Shown here: positions 30,295 to 39,424 of the stretch, in pieces
How positions within the stretch are numbered: position 1 is the stretch's first letter
Layout of the letters: every line of letters begins with the position of its first letter
NCBI GenBank assembly: GCA_002387845.1
Contig: DGLB01000023.1
Coordinates: 11,516-63,455 of the forward strand
From: Stenotrophomonas maltophilia
GTDB lineage: Bacteria > Pseudomonadota > Gammaproteobacteria > Xanthomonadales > Xanthomonadaceae
DNA length: 51,940 bases
Reading direction: 5' to 3'
Notes under the pieces: model-generated
The model's input: the letters and a program-made list of their open reading frames with translations, nothing else
Told to the model about the DNA's origin: nothing
Databases searched by the model: none
Program-made: the position numbers and the translations under genes

Positions 30295-31451
30295 AAGGTC
30301 CGCTCATGTTCCGCAACCGCCAGTCCGGTCTGTCGTTGATTGAACTGATGGTCTCGCTGGTCATCGGGATGATCCTGATGCTGGGCGTGACCCAGGTGTT
30401 CATTGCCTCGCATTCGGCCTCGCGGCTGTCCGAGGGCGTGGCGCGCGCGCAGGAAAATGGTCGTTTTGCACTGGATTTCCTTGAGCGCGACATCCGCATG
30501 GCCGGGCATATGGGCTGTGTGAATGATCAGGCCCACTTCATCAAGGGTGCCGACCTGCCCAAGAACAACATCAATGTTCCGACCGGTGGTGGCAGTCCGT
30601 TGGACTTCAGCGTTGCCATTCAGGGCTATGAAGCCGCGGGCACCGGTCCCAATGACACGCTCGCCGTCGGTGCAGGGGCCGTTCCCGCCGGTCTTCCGAC
30701 CGCGATTGCCAATCTCGTGCCGGCCCCGTTGCCCGGCAGCGATATCCTGGTCCTGCGTTTTCTGGCTCCCGAAGCGATTCCGGTCACTGCGATCAACGGT
30801 CAGGAGCTGACGGTGGATGCTGCCCGCTGGGCGCGGCTGACAGAAGGTGGCGTTGCCGCTCCCACCTTGTTTGGCATCGCCAACTGTGAAACGGTCGATA
30901 TTTTTGCCGGGACCACCACGGCAGGAAAAATCACCGGTACCAATGTGAATTTCTCGCGCTACGCACCCCAACCCGAACCGACCATGGTCTATCGCGCCGA
31001 GTCGATGGTCTATTACATCGGCACCGGCACCAATGGCCCGGGACTTCGCCGCGCCCGCGCCACCTCCGGTGGGGGCTATGGCATCAACGAAGAACTCGTG
31101 CAGGGAATCGAGAACCTGCAGTTGATGTACGGCCTGGACACCACTGCGACCATCTCGGCCGAAACTCCGCCGGTGGGCAACATCACCGTGCAGAACGTGG
31201 CGTCCGGTGTAGCCACGGCAACCAACGCGACGGCCGCGGGCCAGTGGCGCCGCGTGGGCATGGTGCAGGTGGGTCTTGTGGCGCGCAGCGCCGATCGTGC
31301 CGGAACCGATGCGAATACCCGACCCACCGATACCGCTGCCACGATGGGCGTGCTGGGCATGACGTACAACCAGAATGCCGCCACCGATGGGCGTTACCGG
31401 ACCTCTTACGAGGTCAGCGTCGCCCTGCGCAACCGACTGTTCGGAAACTGA
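30291..31451 (+). CDS. pilW: type IV minor pilin PilW
   Basis: The 386-residue product is the large minor pilin of the priming complex. The leader MKGPLMFRNRQSG is followed by LSLIELMVSLVIGMILMLG with Glu at +5. RAQENGRFALDFLERDIRMAGHMGC is highly typical of PilW. The large C-terminal beta domain includes ELVQGIENLQLMYGLD and a terminal RTSYEVSVALRNRL. ATG 30291 overlaps the pilV stop; ATG 30306 is an alternative that would shorten the leader by five residues. It precedes pilX by two bases. Confidence 0.93.
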   Translation: MKGPLMFRNRQSGLSLIELMVSLVIGMILMLGVTQVFIASHSASRLSEGVARAQENGRFALDFLERDIRMAGHMGCVNDQAHFIKGADLPKNNINVPTGGGSPLDFSVAIQGYEAAGTGPNDTLAVGAGAVPAGLPTAIANLVPAPLPGSDILVLRFLAPEAIPVTAINGQELTVDAARWARLTEGGVAAPTLFGIANCETVDIFAGTTTAGKITGTNVNFSRYAPQPEPTMVYRAESMVYYIGTGTNGPGLRRARATSGGGYGINEELVQGIENLQLMYGLDTTATISAETPPVGNITVQNVASGVATATNATAAGQWRRVGMVQVGLVARSADRAGTDANTRPTDTAATMGVLGMTYNQNAATDGRYRTSYEVSVALRNRLFGN

Positions 31452-31453
31452 TC

Positions 31454-31972
31454 ATGAGCCGCTCTCACACCCATCGCCGCTCTGCGTCACCCCGCCAGCA
31501 GCGCGGTGCCGTCCTGTACGTTGCGCTGATCATGCTGCTGTTGCTTGCGCTGCTCGGCATTGCCGGCATGCAGGTGGCTGGCATGCAGGAAAAAATGGCG
31601 TCCAACTACCGTGCGGCCAACCGGTCCTTCCAGAATACGGAAGGCGTGGTACGCAACACCGAGCGCGCTGCCGAAGCCATTACCGACCGTACGGCATTGC
31701 CCAGCGGCAGCCTCATTTCGGCGACCAGCATCAGCCAGAACTGTGAGGACGGTTTTGATCCGGTCGCGTGGGGTCGCTCGCAGTCGACCTCGGCAGTGCC
31801 GGCAGTGAATGTGCGTCGCATCGACAAGTGCGGTGGCCCGGGTGGCAACGCACTGGACGAAGGCCAGCCGAATGATGACGACTCGGCCGCATTCCAGATC
31901 ACCGCGTACTCGGCCGACGACCCGGCCAACCCGACCTCGTCGTCGGTCATTGATACTATTTTCAAGCTCTGA
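31454..31972 (+). CDS. pilX: type IV minor pilin PilX
   Basis: The 172-residue prepilin has the basic leader MSRSHTHRRSASPRQQRG, then AVLYVALIMLLLLALLGIAG. As usual for PilX there is no Glu at +5. The AGMQEKMASNYRAANRSFQNTE helix matches PilX, and two Cys (NCEDG, KCGG) may form the C-terminal loop. The start ATG 31454 lies just after the pilW stop. It is followed by pilY1 after ten bases. In other species PilX supports pilus-mediated aggregation. Confidence 0.9.
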   Translation: MSRSHTHRRSASPRQQRGAVLYVALIMLLLLALLGIAGMQVAGMQEKMASNYRAANRSFQNTEGVVRNTERAAEAITDRTALPSGSLISATSISQNCEDGFDPVAWGRSQSTSAVPAVNVRRIDKCGGPGGNALDEGQPNDDDSAAFQITAYSADDPANPTSSSVIDTIFKL

Positions 31973-31982
31973 GGACGCGGCC

Positions 31983-34900
31983 ATGGTTTCGCGCAGATTC
32001 AAGTGGACGGCCGCCGGTTCGACGGTGGCAGCAATTGGCCTGGCGTTCGTCGGCTACAACCTGATTGCCGCGCAGGGCCAGGGGGTGTTGGCACAGGAGC
32101 CGCTGGCGAACAAAGTGAGTTCGACGCCCGCGTTCATCATGGCGGTGGACGATTCCGGCTCGATGACCTTCCAGACCCAGTTCCCCGGCATGGACGGTGA
32201 GGGGTGCTGGAACACCACGCGTCGCAGCTTCTTCGACGGCAATGGACAGCTGAACACCTCGGGCAGCTGCGATTTCTTCCATGTGCTGCCCGGTCCGCGG
32301 ATCGGTACCGGCTATTACGGTATTCCGCCGATTGACTCGTTGGGGTTCGCGCGTTCGGCGGCTTACAACCCGACCTACTTCGATCCGACCATCAAGTATG
32401 AGCCGTGGATCAAGGACGACGGCGTTACCGCATACCAGTACGGCACCGAATTTACGAACCTCAATTCAACCCAGACCTACGTGGACGTACGTCAGAACAC
32501 GGCGATCGAGTTGGGCAGCGACTACTACAGCACCGCAGCCGCAGACAGTTTCCGGCTGCTGAATGGCATGGTCATTCCGGCCAATGCCTATTTCCGTGTC
32601 GGCAACACCATCTACAACCGCAACTACGAGTTCACGTGGGAGGGCGGCACCCAGACGGCATATTTCAACTACCGTCCGGCGACGTTCTACCTGCCGTTCA
32701 CCGATAACGGCGACCCGTATCCGCAGATGGAGGGGGCGACCGGGGTCTACACGGGGGTGGCTCGGGTCAAGGTCAACAACGCATGCGGCACCGGCTGTGC
32801 CATGTGGAAGTACACCATCTCCAACGGCAACAAGGAGGCGCTGAAGAACTTCTCCACCTGGTTCACCTATTACGGCAACCGTAACCGCGCGATGATCGCG
32901 GGCATGACACGCTCGCTCAAGGGTGTGCAGGACCTGAAGGTCGGCTACTTCCGCATCAACCAGAACGGCAGCTACGACAGCGGCACCGCAGCCAACAAGC
33001 GGCTGGCGATGCGGTTGATGACCGACCCGGATCAGCGCTCCGCGCTGTACAAGGACATGATCGCGCTGACCGCCAGCGGTGGCACACCCAACCGTCAGGC
33101 GGTCAATGCTGCGGCGCTGCAGTTCACCCGCACCGATGATCTGGCCCCTATTTCGGATTCGTGTCAGAAGAACGCGGTGATGCTGTTCACCGACGGCTTC
33201 AGCAATGGCGGCGGCCCAACGGTGGGCAACACTGACCAGAACATGGGGGCTCCTTTCTCGGACGGCTACTCGGACACGATGGCTGACATCGTGACCCGGT
33301 TCTACATCGACAACGCGGGCCAGCCGCCGCTGCGCCCGGATCTGACGGCCGGCAAGGTCGCGGTGCCGGAGGCCTGCACCAAGGGCAATCCGGACAAGAG
33401 TCTGGATTGCCAGACCAATCTGCACATCAACTTCTATGGCGTGACGCTGGGCGCGCGCGGCAACCTGTTCAACCCGGACCTGGATCAGAATCCGTACGAC
33501 GACGCCACGATCTATGGCAACTGGCCGCCGCGTGAAAACGATCAGCGCAGCACCGTCGATGACATCTGGCACGCTGCGGTCAACACCCGTGGCGAGTACA
33601 TCAACGCGCGTACGCCGGTGGACATCACCAATGCCATGAGTCGCGTCCTGTCGGCCGTGGGCACGCAGGGCGCACCCTCCAGCGGCACCGGTGCCAGCGG
33701 TGCGCGTATCGGCACGGGTTCGATCACGGTGGGCTCCGCCTACACGGTGAAGAACGAAGGCACTGACTGGTCCAGTACCCTGGACGCTGTGCGCCTGTCG
33801 GTTGACCCGACCACCCGTGCGCTGGTGCAGACTCCTTACTGGGAGGCCAGTGCCAAGCTGCAGACCGCCGCCACGCGCAGGATATTCTTCACCCGCGCCG
33901 GCACCACGCGTGAGTTCACCGGGTCCAATGTGACGCTTGCCGACCTGTGCACGAAGACGGCACAGAACCCGAACATGTCGCAGTGCAGTGAGGCCGACCT
34001 TGGCCTGATTGGTGCAGACGCAGCCAGCGCTGTTGCGTATCTGCGCGGCGATACCAGTGGTGAGGTCCGTAATGGGGGCAAGTTGCGTGATCGCTCCACG
34101 CGTCTGGGCGACATCATCAATTCCACTCCGGTCATCACCTCGCCCATTGACGACTTCGGCTACCGCCGCCTCGGCGGTACGCTGGCCACGAGCTATCAGA
34201 CGTATCTCACCAGCAAGGCCAACAATGGCCAGTACATGGCCTATGTCGGTGCCAACGACGGCATGCTGCATGCTTTCAATGGCGGCATGAATGCGGCCGG
34301 AAACACGGTTGCCGGCGGTGGCACTGAGGCCTTCGCCTACATCCCGGCCACTGCGCTGGGCCACATGGGCAACCTGTTGTACCCCTACGACCCGAAGGCC
34401 AAGTTCGGTCAGAAAACGCACAAGTACTACGTGGACGGCCAGATCGCGGTGGCCGATACCTACTACGGCAGTGCCTGGCATACCACCCTGGTAGGTGCAT
34501 CGGGCGCAGGCGGACGCAGCGTGTTCGGTCTTGATGTCTCTCAGGGCAGCACCTTCGGTGCAGGCAGCAAGCTGTGGGAAATCAGCGACGTCGACACCAA
34601 CCTGCCGGTGGCCGTGCGCAACAACATCGGGTTTGTGCTGGGCAAGCCGGTGATCGTGCCGGTTCTGGATGGCGGCACGCCTTCCTGGAAGGCCATCTTC
34701 GGCAACGGTTTCAACAGCGCCAGTGGCAAGGCCGTGCTGTTCGTCGTGGACATCGGTACCGGTTCGGCCCGCATGATCGAGGCAGTGGAAACTGGAACCG
34801 GCGTGCCTTCGGGCACGAATGGTTTGGCCAGCATCGTGGTCATCGATCGCTGGGGTGGAACCGACCAGACCCAGCGCACCCGCGACGGCTACTCCGATAC

Positions 34901-35723
34901 CGTGTACGGTACTGATCAGAAGGGCGCGGTGTGGAAGTTCGACCTGCGTTCGAACAGCAATACGCTCGCCACGCCGTTGTTCACCACGCTTCCTTCTACG
35001 GATGCGGGCTTGCAGGTGCGGCAGCCGATCACCGGCGGCATCACCGCGGGTACCGGCAACAATGGTGGTGTCATGCTGTACTTCGGCACCGGCAGTTACT
35101 CGTTTGTCGAAGACCCCAAAGACAAGTCGCTGCAGTCGCTGTATGCGGTCAATGACCTGATCAGTGGCGCGATTACCACCACCCTGACCCGTGCCAACCT
35201 CTCGGGGTACACCGCGGGCATCAGTGGGACACTGCGCACGTTGACGGCCGGTACGGCACCGTCCAACTCGCGCGGCTGGTACATCGACTTGTCGCTGCGC
35301 GAGCGCTTCGTTGGCAACCCGTCGCTGTCCAACGGCATTCTTTACATGCCTACGTACATTCCTCGCGATATCAACGACAAGACTACGACCTGTTCCGTGC
35401 CCGGCGACAACTGGCTGTTCGGCTTGACTCCGCTCACCGGTGCCGGTGCGCTGGGTCGCGCAAGCCTGGGGTCCCCCAATGGGCCGCAGTACGCCGTTGG
35501 AACCGCGGGCTTCAAGAGCAGCTCGGAAGGTGGCTCGCCGATCACCAATGCAAATGCATTCGCGTTGCCGCGCCAGTCGCCGCCGGCGCTGGGCGGTGGT
35601 GCAGGTGGTGCCGCGCCGCCTGACGTGCCTGGCAGCGTCTGCGTCGGCGGCGTCCAGTTCGGCCCCGACACCCTGTACATTCCCTACCCTTGTGGACGCC
35701 AATCGTGGAGACAGATCCAGTGA
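31983..35723 (+). CDS. pilY1: type IV pilus tip adhesin/assembly protein PilY1
   Basis: Large pilus-tip protein that promotes pilus extension, adhesion and surface sensing. The 1246 residues start with a signal/anchor segment (~12-32) and a von Willebrand A-like region beginning AFIMAVDDSGSMTF, whose DxSxS is the metal-ion-dependent adhesion site (~58-62). MLFTDGFSNGGG is a later strand of that domain. The C-terminal half (~700-1150) is the PilY1 beta-propeller: AYVGANDGMLHAFNGGM, YYVDGQIAVADTYY, FGNGFNSASG, YGTDQKGAVWKFDL. ATG 31983 has GAGGA (31972-31976). The frame is open 58 codons further upstream inside pilX. The stop overlaps the pilE GTG start. A short Gly/Ala/Pro low-complexity stretch lies near the end. 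Confidence 0.93.
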   Translation: MVSRRFKWTAAGSTVAAIGLAFVGYNLIAAQGQGVLAQEPLANKVSSTPAFIMAVDDSGSMTFQTQFPGMDGEGCWNTTRRSFFDGNGQLNTSGSCDFFHVLPGPRIGTGYYGIPPIDSLGFARSAAYNPTYFDPTIKYEPWIKDDGVTAYQYGTEFTNLNSTQTYVDVRQNTAIELGSDYYSTAAADSFRLLNGMVIPANAYFRVGNTIYNRNYEFTWEGGTQTAYFNYRPATFYLPFTDNGDPYPQMEGATGVYTGVARVKVNNACGTGCAMWKYTISNGNKEALKNFSTWFTYYGNRNRAMIAGMTRSLKGVQDLKVGYFRINQNGSYDSGTAANKRLAMRLMTDPDQRSALYKDMIALTASGGTPNRQAVNAAALQFTRTDDLAPISDSCQKNAVMLFTDGFSNGGGPTVGNTDQNMGAPFSDGYSDTMADIVTRFYIDNAGQPPLRPDLTAGKVAVPEACTKGNPDKSLDCQTNLHINFYGVTLGARGNLFNPDLDQNPYDDATIYGNWPPRENDQRSTVDDIWHAAVNTRGEYINARTPVDITNAMSRVLSAVGTQGAPSSGTGASGARIGTGSITVGSAYTVKNEGTDWSSTLDAVRLSVDPTTRALVQTPYWEASAKLQTAATRRIFFTRAGTTREFTGSNVTLADLCTKTAQNPNMSQCSEADLGLIGADAASAVAYLRGDTSGEVRNGGKLRDRSTRLGDIINSTPVITSPIDDFGYRRLGGTLATSYQTYLTSKANNGQYMAYVGANDGMLHAFNGGMNAAGNTVAGGGTEAFAYIPATALGHMGNLLYPYDPKAKFGQKTHKYYVDGQIAVADTYYGSAWHTTLVGASGAGGRSVFGLDVSQGSTFGAGSKLWEISDVDTNLPVAVRNNIGFVLGKPVIVPVLDGGTPSWKAIFGNGFNSASGKAVLFVVDIGTGSARMIEAVETGTGVPSGTNGLASIVVIDRWGGTDQTQRTRDGYSDTVYGTDQKGAVWKFDLRSNSNTLATPLFTTLPSTDAGLQVRQPITGGITAGTGNNGGVMLYFGTGSYSFVEDPKDKSLQSLYAVNDLISGAITTTLTRANLSGYTAGISGTLRTLTAGTAPSNSRGWYIDLSLRERFVGNPSLSNGILYMPTYIPRDINDKTTTCSVPGDNWLFGLTPLTGAGALGRASLGSPNGPQYAVGTAGFKSSSEGGSPITNANAFALPRQSPPALGGGAGGAAPPDVPGSVCVGGVQFGPDTLYIPYPCGRQSWRQIQ

Positions 35724-36163
35724 GCACGCGCATTTCTCTGAATGAACTGCGGGCACGCAGGGCAGGGGGCTTCTCCCTGATTGAGTTGATGATCACCGTG
35801 GCGGTCATCGCGGTGCTGGCATCCATCGCCTATCCGTCCTACACCGCCCATGTGCGCAAGTCCAAGCGCGCCACGGCCAAGGCCGAGATGGTGGAGTACG
35901 CCCAGCGTGCCGAGCGCCAGCACACCCTCAACAACAGCTACGGTGGCTTCCGCTTCGTGGAGAACAACAGCGTCACCATTGCGTCGCCGCGTGAGGGCGG
36001 TGGAACGGCGGTGTACCAGATCAACTTCACTGGGAATGCCTCCGCCTTCACCATTACGGCGGTGCCCCAGGGAGACCAGACCAAGGATCCCTGCGGAACC
36101 ATGACGGTCAACCAGGCAGGGGTGAAGACCCCGGCCAACACCACCGCATTGCAGTGCTGGTGA
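35720..36163 (+). CDS. pilE: type IV minor pilin PilE
   Basis: The 147-residue prepilin starts at GTG 35720, overlapping the pilY1 stop (GTGA) with GGAGA upstream. The leader ends ARRAGG, then FSLIELMITVAVIAVLASIAYPSY with Glu at +5. The stretch THVRKSKRATAKAEMVEYAQRAERQ is the PilE helix. A C-terminal Cys pair (DPCGT and LQCW) forms the expected D-loop disulfide. It is the last gene of fimT-pilVWXY1E; the next feature is tRNA-Asn, whose promoter begins nine bases after the stop. Confidence 0.93.
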   Translation: MSTRISLNELRARRAGGFSLIELMITVAVIAVLASIAYPSYTAHVRKSKRATAKAEMVEYAQRAERQHTLNNSYGGFRFVENNSVTIASPREGGGTAVYQINFTGNASAFTITAVPQGDQTKDPCGTMTVNQAGVKTPANTTALQCW

Positions 36164-36171
36164 TGCGCCTG

Positions 36172-36200
36172 TTGCAAGCCTGATTCCAACCGTCTAGAAT
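36172..36200 (+). promoter_or_regulatory. sigma70 promoter of tRNA-Asn
   Basis: TTGCAA (36172-36177), 17-base spacer, TAGAAT (36195-36200), with the tRNA starting ten bases downstream. Confidence 0.75.
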
Positions 36201-36210
36201 TCGCGTCCCC

Positions 36211-36287
36211 GCCCGAATAGCTCAGCCGGTTAGAGCACTTGACTGTTAATCAGGGGGTCGTTGGTTCGAGTCCAACTTCGGGCGCCA
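36211..36287 (+). tRNA. tRNA-Asn (GTT), CCA encoded
   Basis: A 77-base cloverleaf: acceptor GCCCGAA (36211-36217) pairs with TTCGGGC (36277-36283), discriminator G, then CCA. The anticodon loop CTGTTAA carries GTT. The T arm contains TTCGAGTCC. A terminator follows nine bases downstream. Confidence 0.97.
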
Positions 36288-36295
36288 GATCAGAA

Positions 36296-36330
36296 AAGAA
36301 GCCTCGCAGCAATGCGGGGCTTCTTTTTGT
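36296..36330 (+). terminator. rho-independent terminator of tRNA-Asn
   Basis: AGAAGCCTCGCA (36297-36308), loop GCAA, TGCGGGGCTTCT (36313-36324), then T-run to 36328. The symmetrical A/T flanks mean it could also end the convergent fimT-like transcript. Confidence 0.9.
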
Positions 36331-36332
36331 CT

Positions 36333-36884
36333 TCAATACGGGCAGGGCGTCTGCTTTTTCATCCGCTCGGCGCGTGTCCGCCCGACGTTGTTGACGATCA
36401 CCTGGCTGTGCAGGGTGTCGCCGGCGCAGATGTCCACCGTCAGCGTGCTGCCACTGCTGCGTCCGTCGCGCTGGAAGCGGAGTCGGCTGCGGCCGGCGCT
36501 GGCGGACGCGCGGACCGCGTTGGCAGTGGTGCCTGGCTGGAAGCGCAGGATGTCCTCTTCCGCGATGGGGACTGGCTCGGGACCGTGGTCGCGGTGGATC
36601 AACCAGCCCCGGCTCCAGTCCCCACCGCAGCGCAAGCCGTCCTCGCTTGCACAGACCGCGACCGGGCGGTGGCGCGTGATGGCGGTGTTCCGCGCCATGT
36701 TGAAGGCCGTGACCATCTGCATCCGCACCATGTCGGCCCGCAAGCGGGTCACCAGTCCGGTGAATGCCGGTATCGCCAACGCGCAGACCAGTGCGGCCGC
36801 GGCAAGTACGCAGGTCAGCTCCAGCAGCGTCCATCCCGTGGACTTACGGCGGTGGCGTCGCACAATCGGGGAGGGATGGGGCAT
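36333..36884 (-). CDS. orphan FimT/GspH-like pseudopilin
   Basis: A 183-residue prepilin-like protein on the minus strand between tRNA-Asn and uvrB. The leader MPHPSPIVRRHRRKSTG precedes WTLLELTCVLAAAALVCALA, which keeps Gly at -1 and Glu at +5 but has Trp at +1 in place of Phe. The rest is GspH/FimT-like: MQMVTAFNMARNTAITRHRPVAVCASEDG with a Cys pair, then GWLIHRD, and a basic end with TPCPY. It is not in the minor-pilin operon and has its own (unseen) promoter. ATG 36884 has no obvious ribosome site, so the start is tentative. It may be a second FimT specialised for DNA binding, or a pseudopilin for another machine. Confidence 0.8.
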   Translation of the reverse strand: MPHPSPIVRRHRRKSTGWTLLELTCVLAAAALVCALAIPAFTGLVTRLRADMVRMQMVTAFNMARNTAITRHRPVAVCASEDGLRCGGDWSRGWLIHRDHGPEPVPIAEEDILRFQPGTTANAVRASASAGRSRLRFQRDGRSSGSTLTVDICAGDTLHSQVIVNNVGRTRAERMKKQTPCPY

Positions 36885-37037
36885 GGCGGTAGCGGCGTCC
36901 AGGGCAAAGACATCCACCGTGCCTTGCCGGGCTTGACCCGCGTATCGGCGGCACGCCTGAACGGAGGTAGGGCAGTTCCTCAGCCAGCCGTCACCCAACC
37001 CCCCGCTATACTGGGGGACCCGGGTACTGGCAGCACC

Positions 37038-39062
<2,025 letters not shown>

Positions 39063-39071
39063 ACGCACGAG

Positions 39072-39087
39072 GTGAAGTCAACTTCAC
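39072..39087. promoter_or_regulatory. 16-base palindrome upstream of the tRNA-Val promoter
   Basis: GTGAAGT, two-base spacer, ACTTCAC (39072-39087), ending seven bases before the -35. Too little loop for a stable hairpin; its position suggests an operator or upstream activator site, or a weak uvrB 3' end. Confidence 0.35.
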
Positions 39088-39094
39088 AAAAGTG

Positions 39095-39123
39095 TTGCGC
39101 TTACCCCGGTGCATCCGTAATAT
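39095..39123 (+). promoter_or_regulatory. sigma70 promoter of tRNA-Val
   Basis: TTGCGC (39095-39100), 17-base spacer, TAATAT (39118-39123). The tRNA begins 44 bases downstream, leaving a 5' leader for RNase P to remove. Confidence 0.65.
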
Positions 39124-39167
39124 ACGCGGCCTGCACCGGCGCAAACGCGCTGACGCAGCGAGAAATC

Positions 39168-39242
39168 GGGCGGTTAGCTCAGCGGTAGAGCACTACCTTG
39201 ACATGGTAGGGGTCACAGGTTCGAACCCTGTACCGCCCACCA
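39168..39242 (+). tRNA. tRNA-Val (GAC), CCA encoded
   Basis: A 75-base cloverleaf: acceptor GGGCGGT (39168-39174) pairs with ACCGCCC (39232-39238), then A and CCA. Anticodon stem CTACC/GGTAG with loop TTGACAT, so the anticodon is GAC. The T loop GGTTCGAACCC is canonical. Confidence 0.97.
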
Positions 39243-39275
39243 CTCCCACCTCAGCGGTGGCAGTGGCAATAGACG

Positions 39276-39306
39276 AAAAGCCGGCCCTTGGGTCGGCTTT
39301 TTGCTT
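39276..39306 (+). terminator. rho-independent terminator of tRNA-Val
   Basis: AAAAGCCGGCCC (39276-39287), loop, GGGTCGGCTTTTT (39290-39302), then GCTTTT. One G-T pair in the stem. The region 39307-39424 up to comEC shows no other feature. Confidence 0.88.
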
Positions 39307-39424
39307 TTCAGCTCTTCTGTCCGGCTACGGCGGCAGTTTCCGATACGGCAATCCGGCAGGCCCTGATGTATGGGTCCTGGGTGAACCCCGAGCATGGGCG
39401 GGTTCTGGCTGACTGGCAGCGCCT

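Noticed and set aside
32466..35756. A 1096-codon open frame antisense to pilY1
   Set aside because: Same cause; the sense product is an unambiguous PilY1 in operon context.
36211..36884. Integration site of a mobile element at tRNA-Asn
   Set aside because: No integrase and no repeated tRNA 3' end is visible nearby; the tRNA is followed by its own terminator.
36261..37037. A 259-residue N-terminal extension of uvrB
   Set aside because: UvrB starts at 37038 by family likeness; the extension would begin within tRNA-Asn and cross the oppositely coded fimT-like gene.
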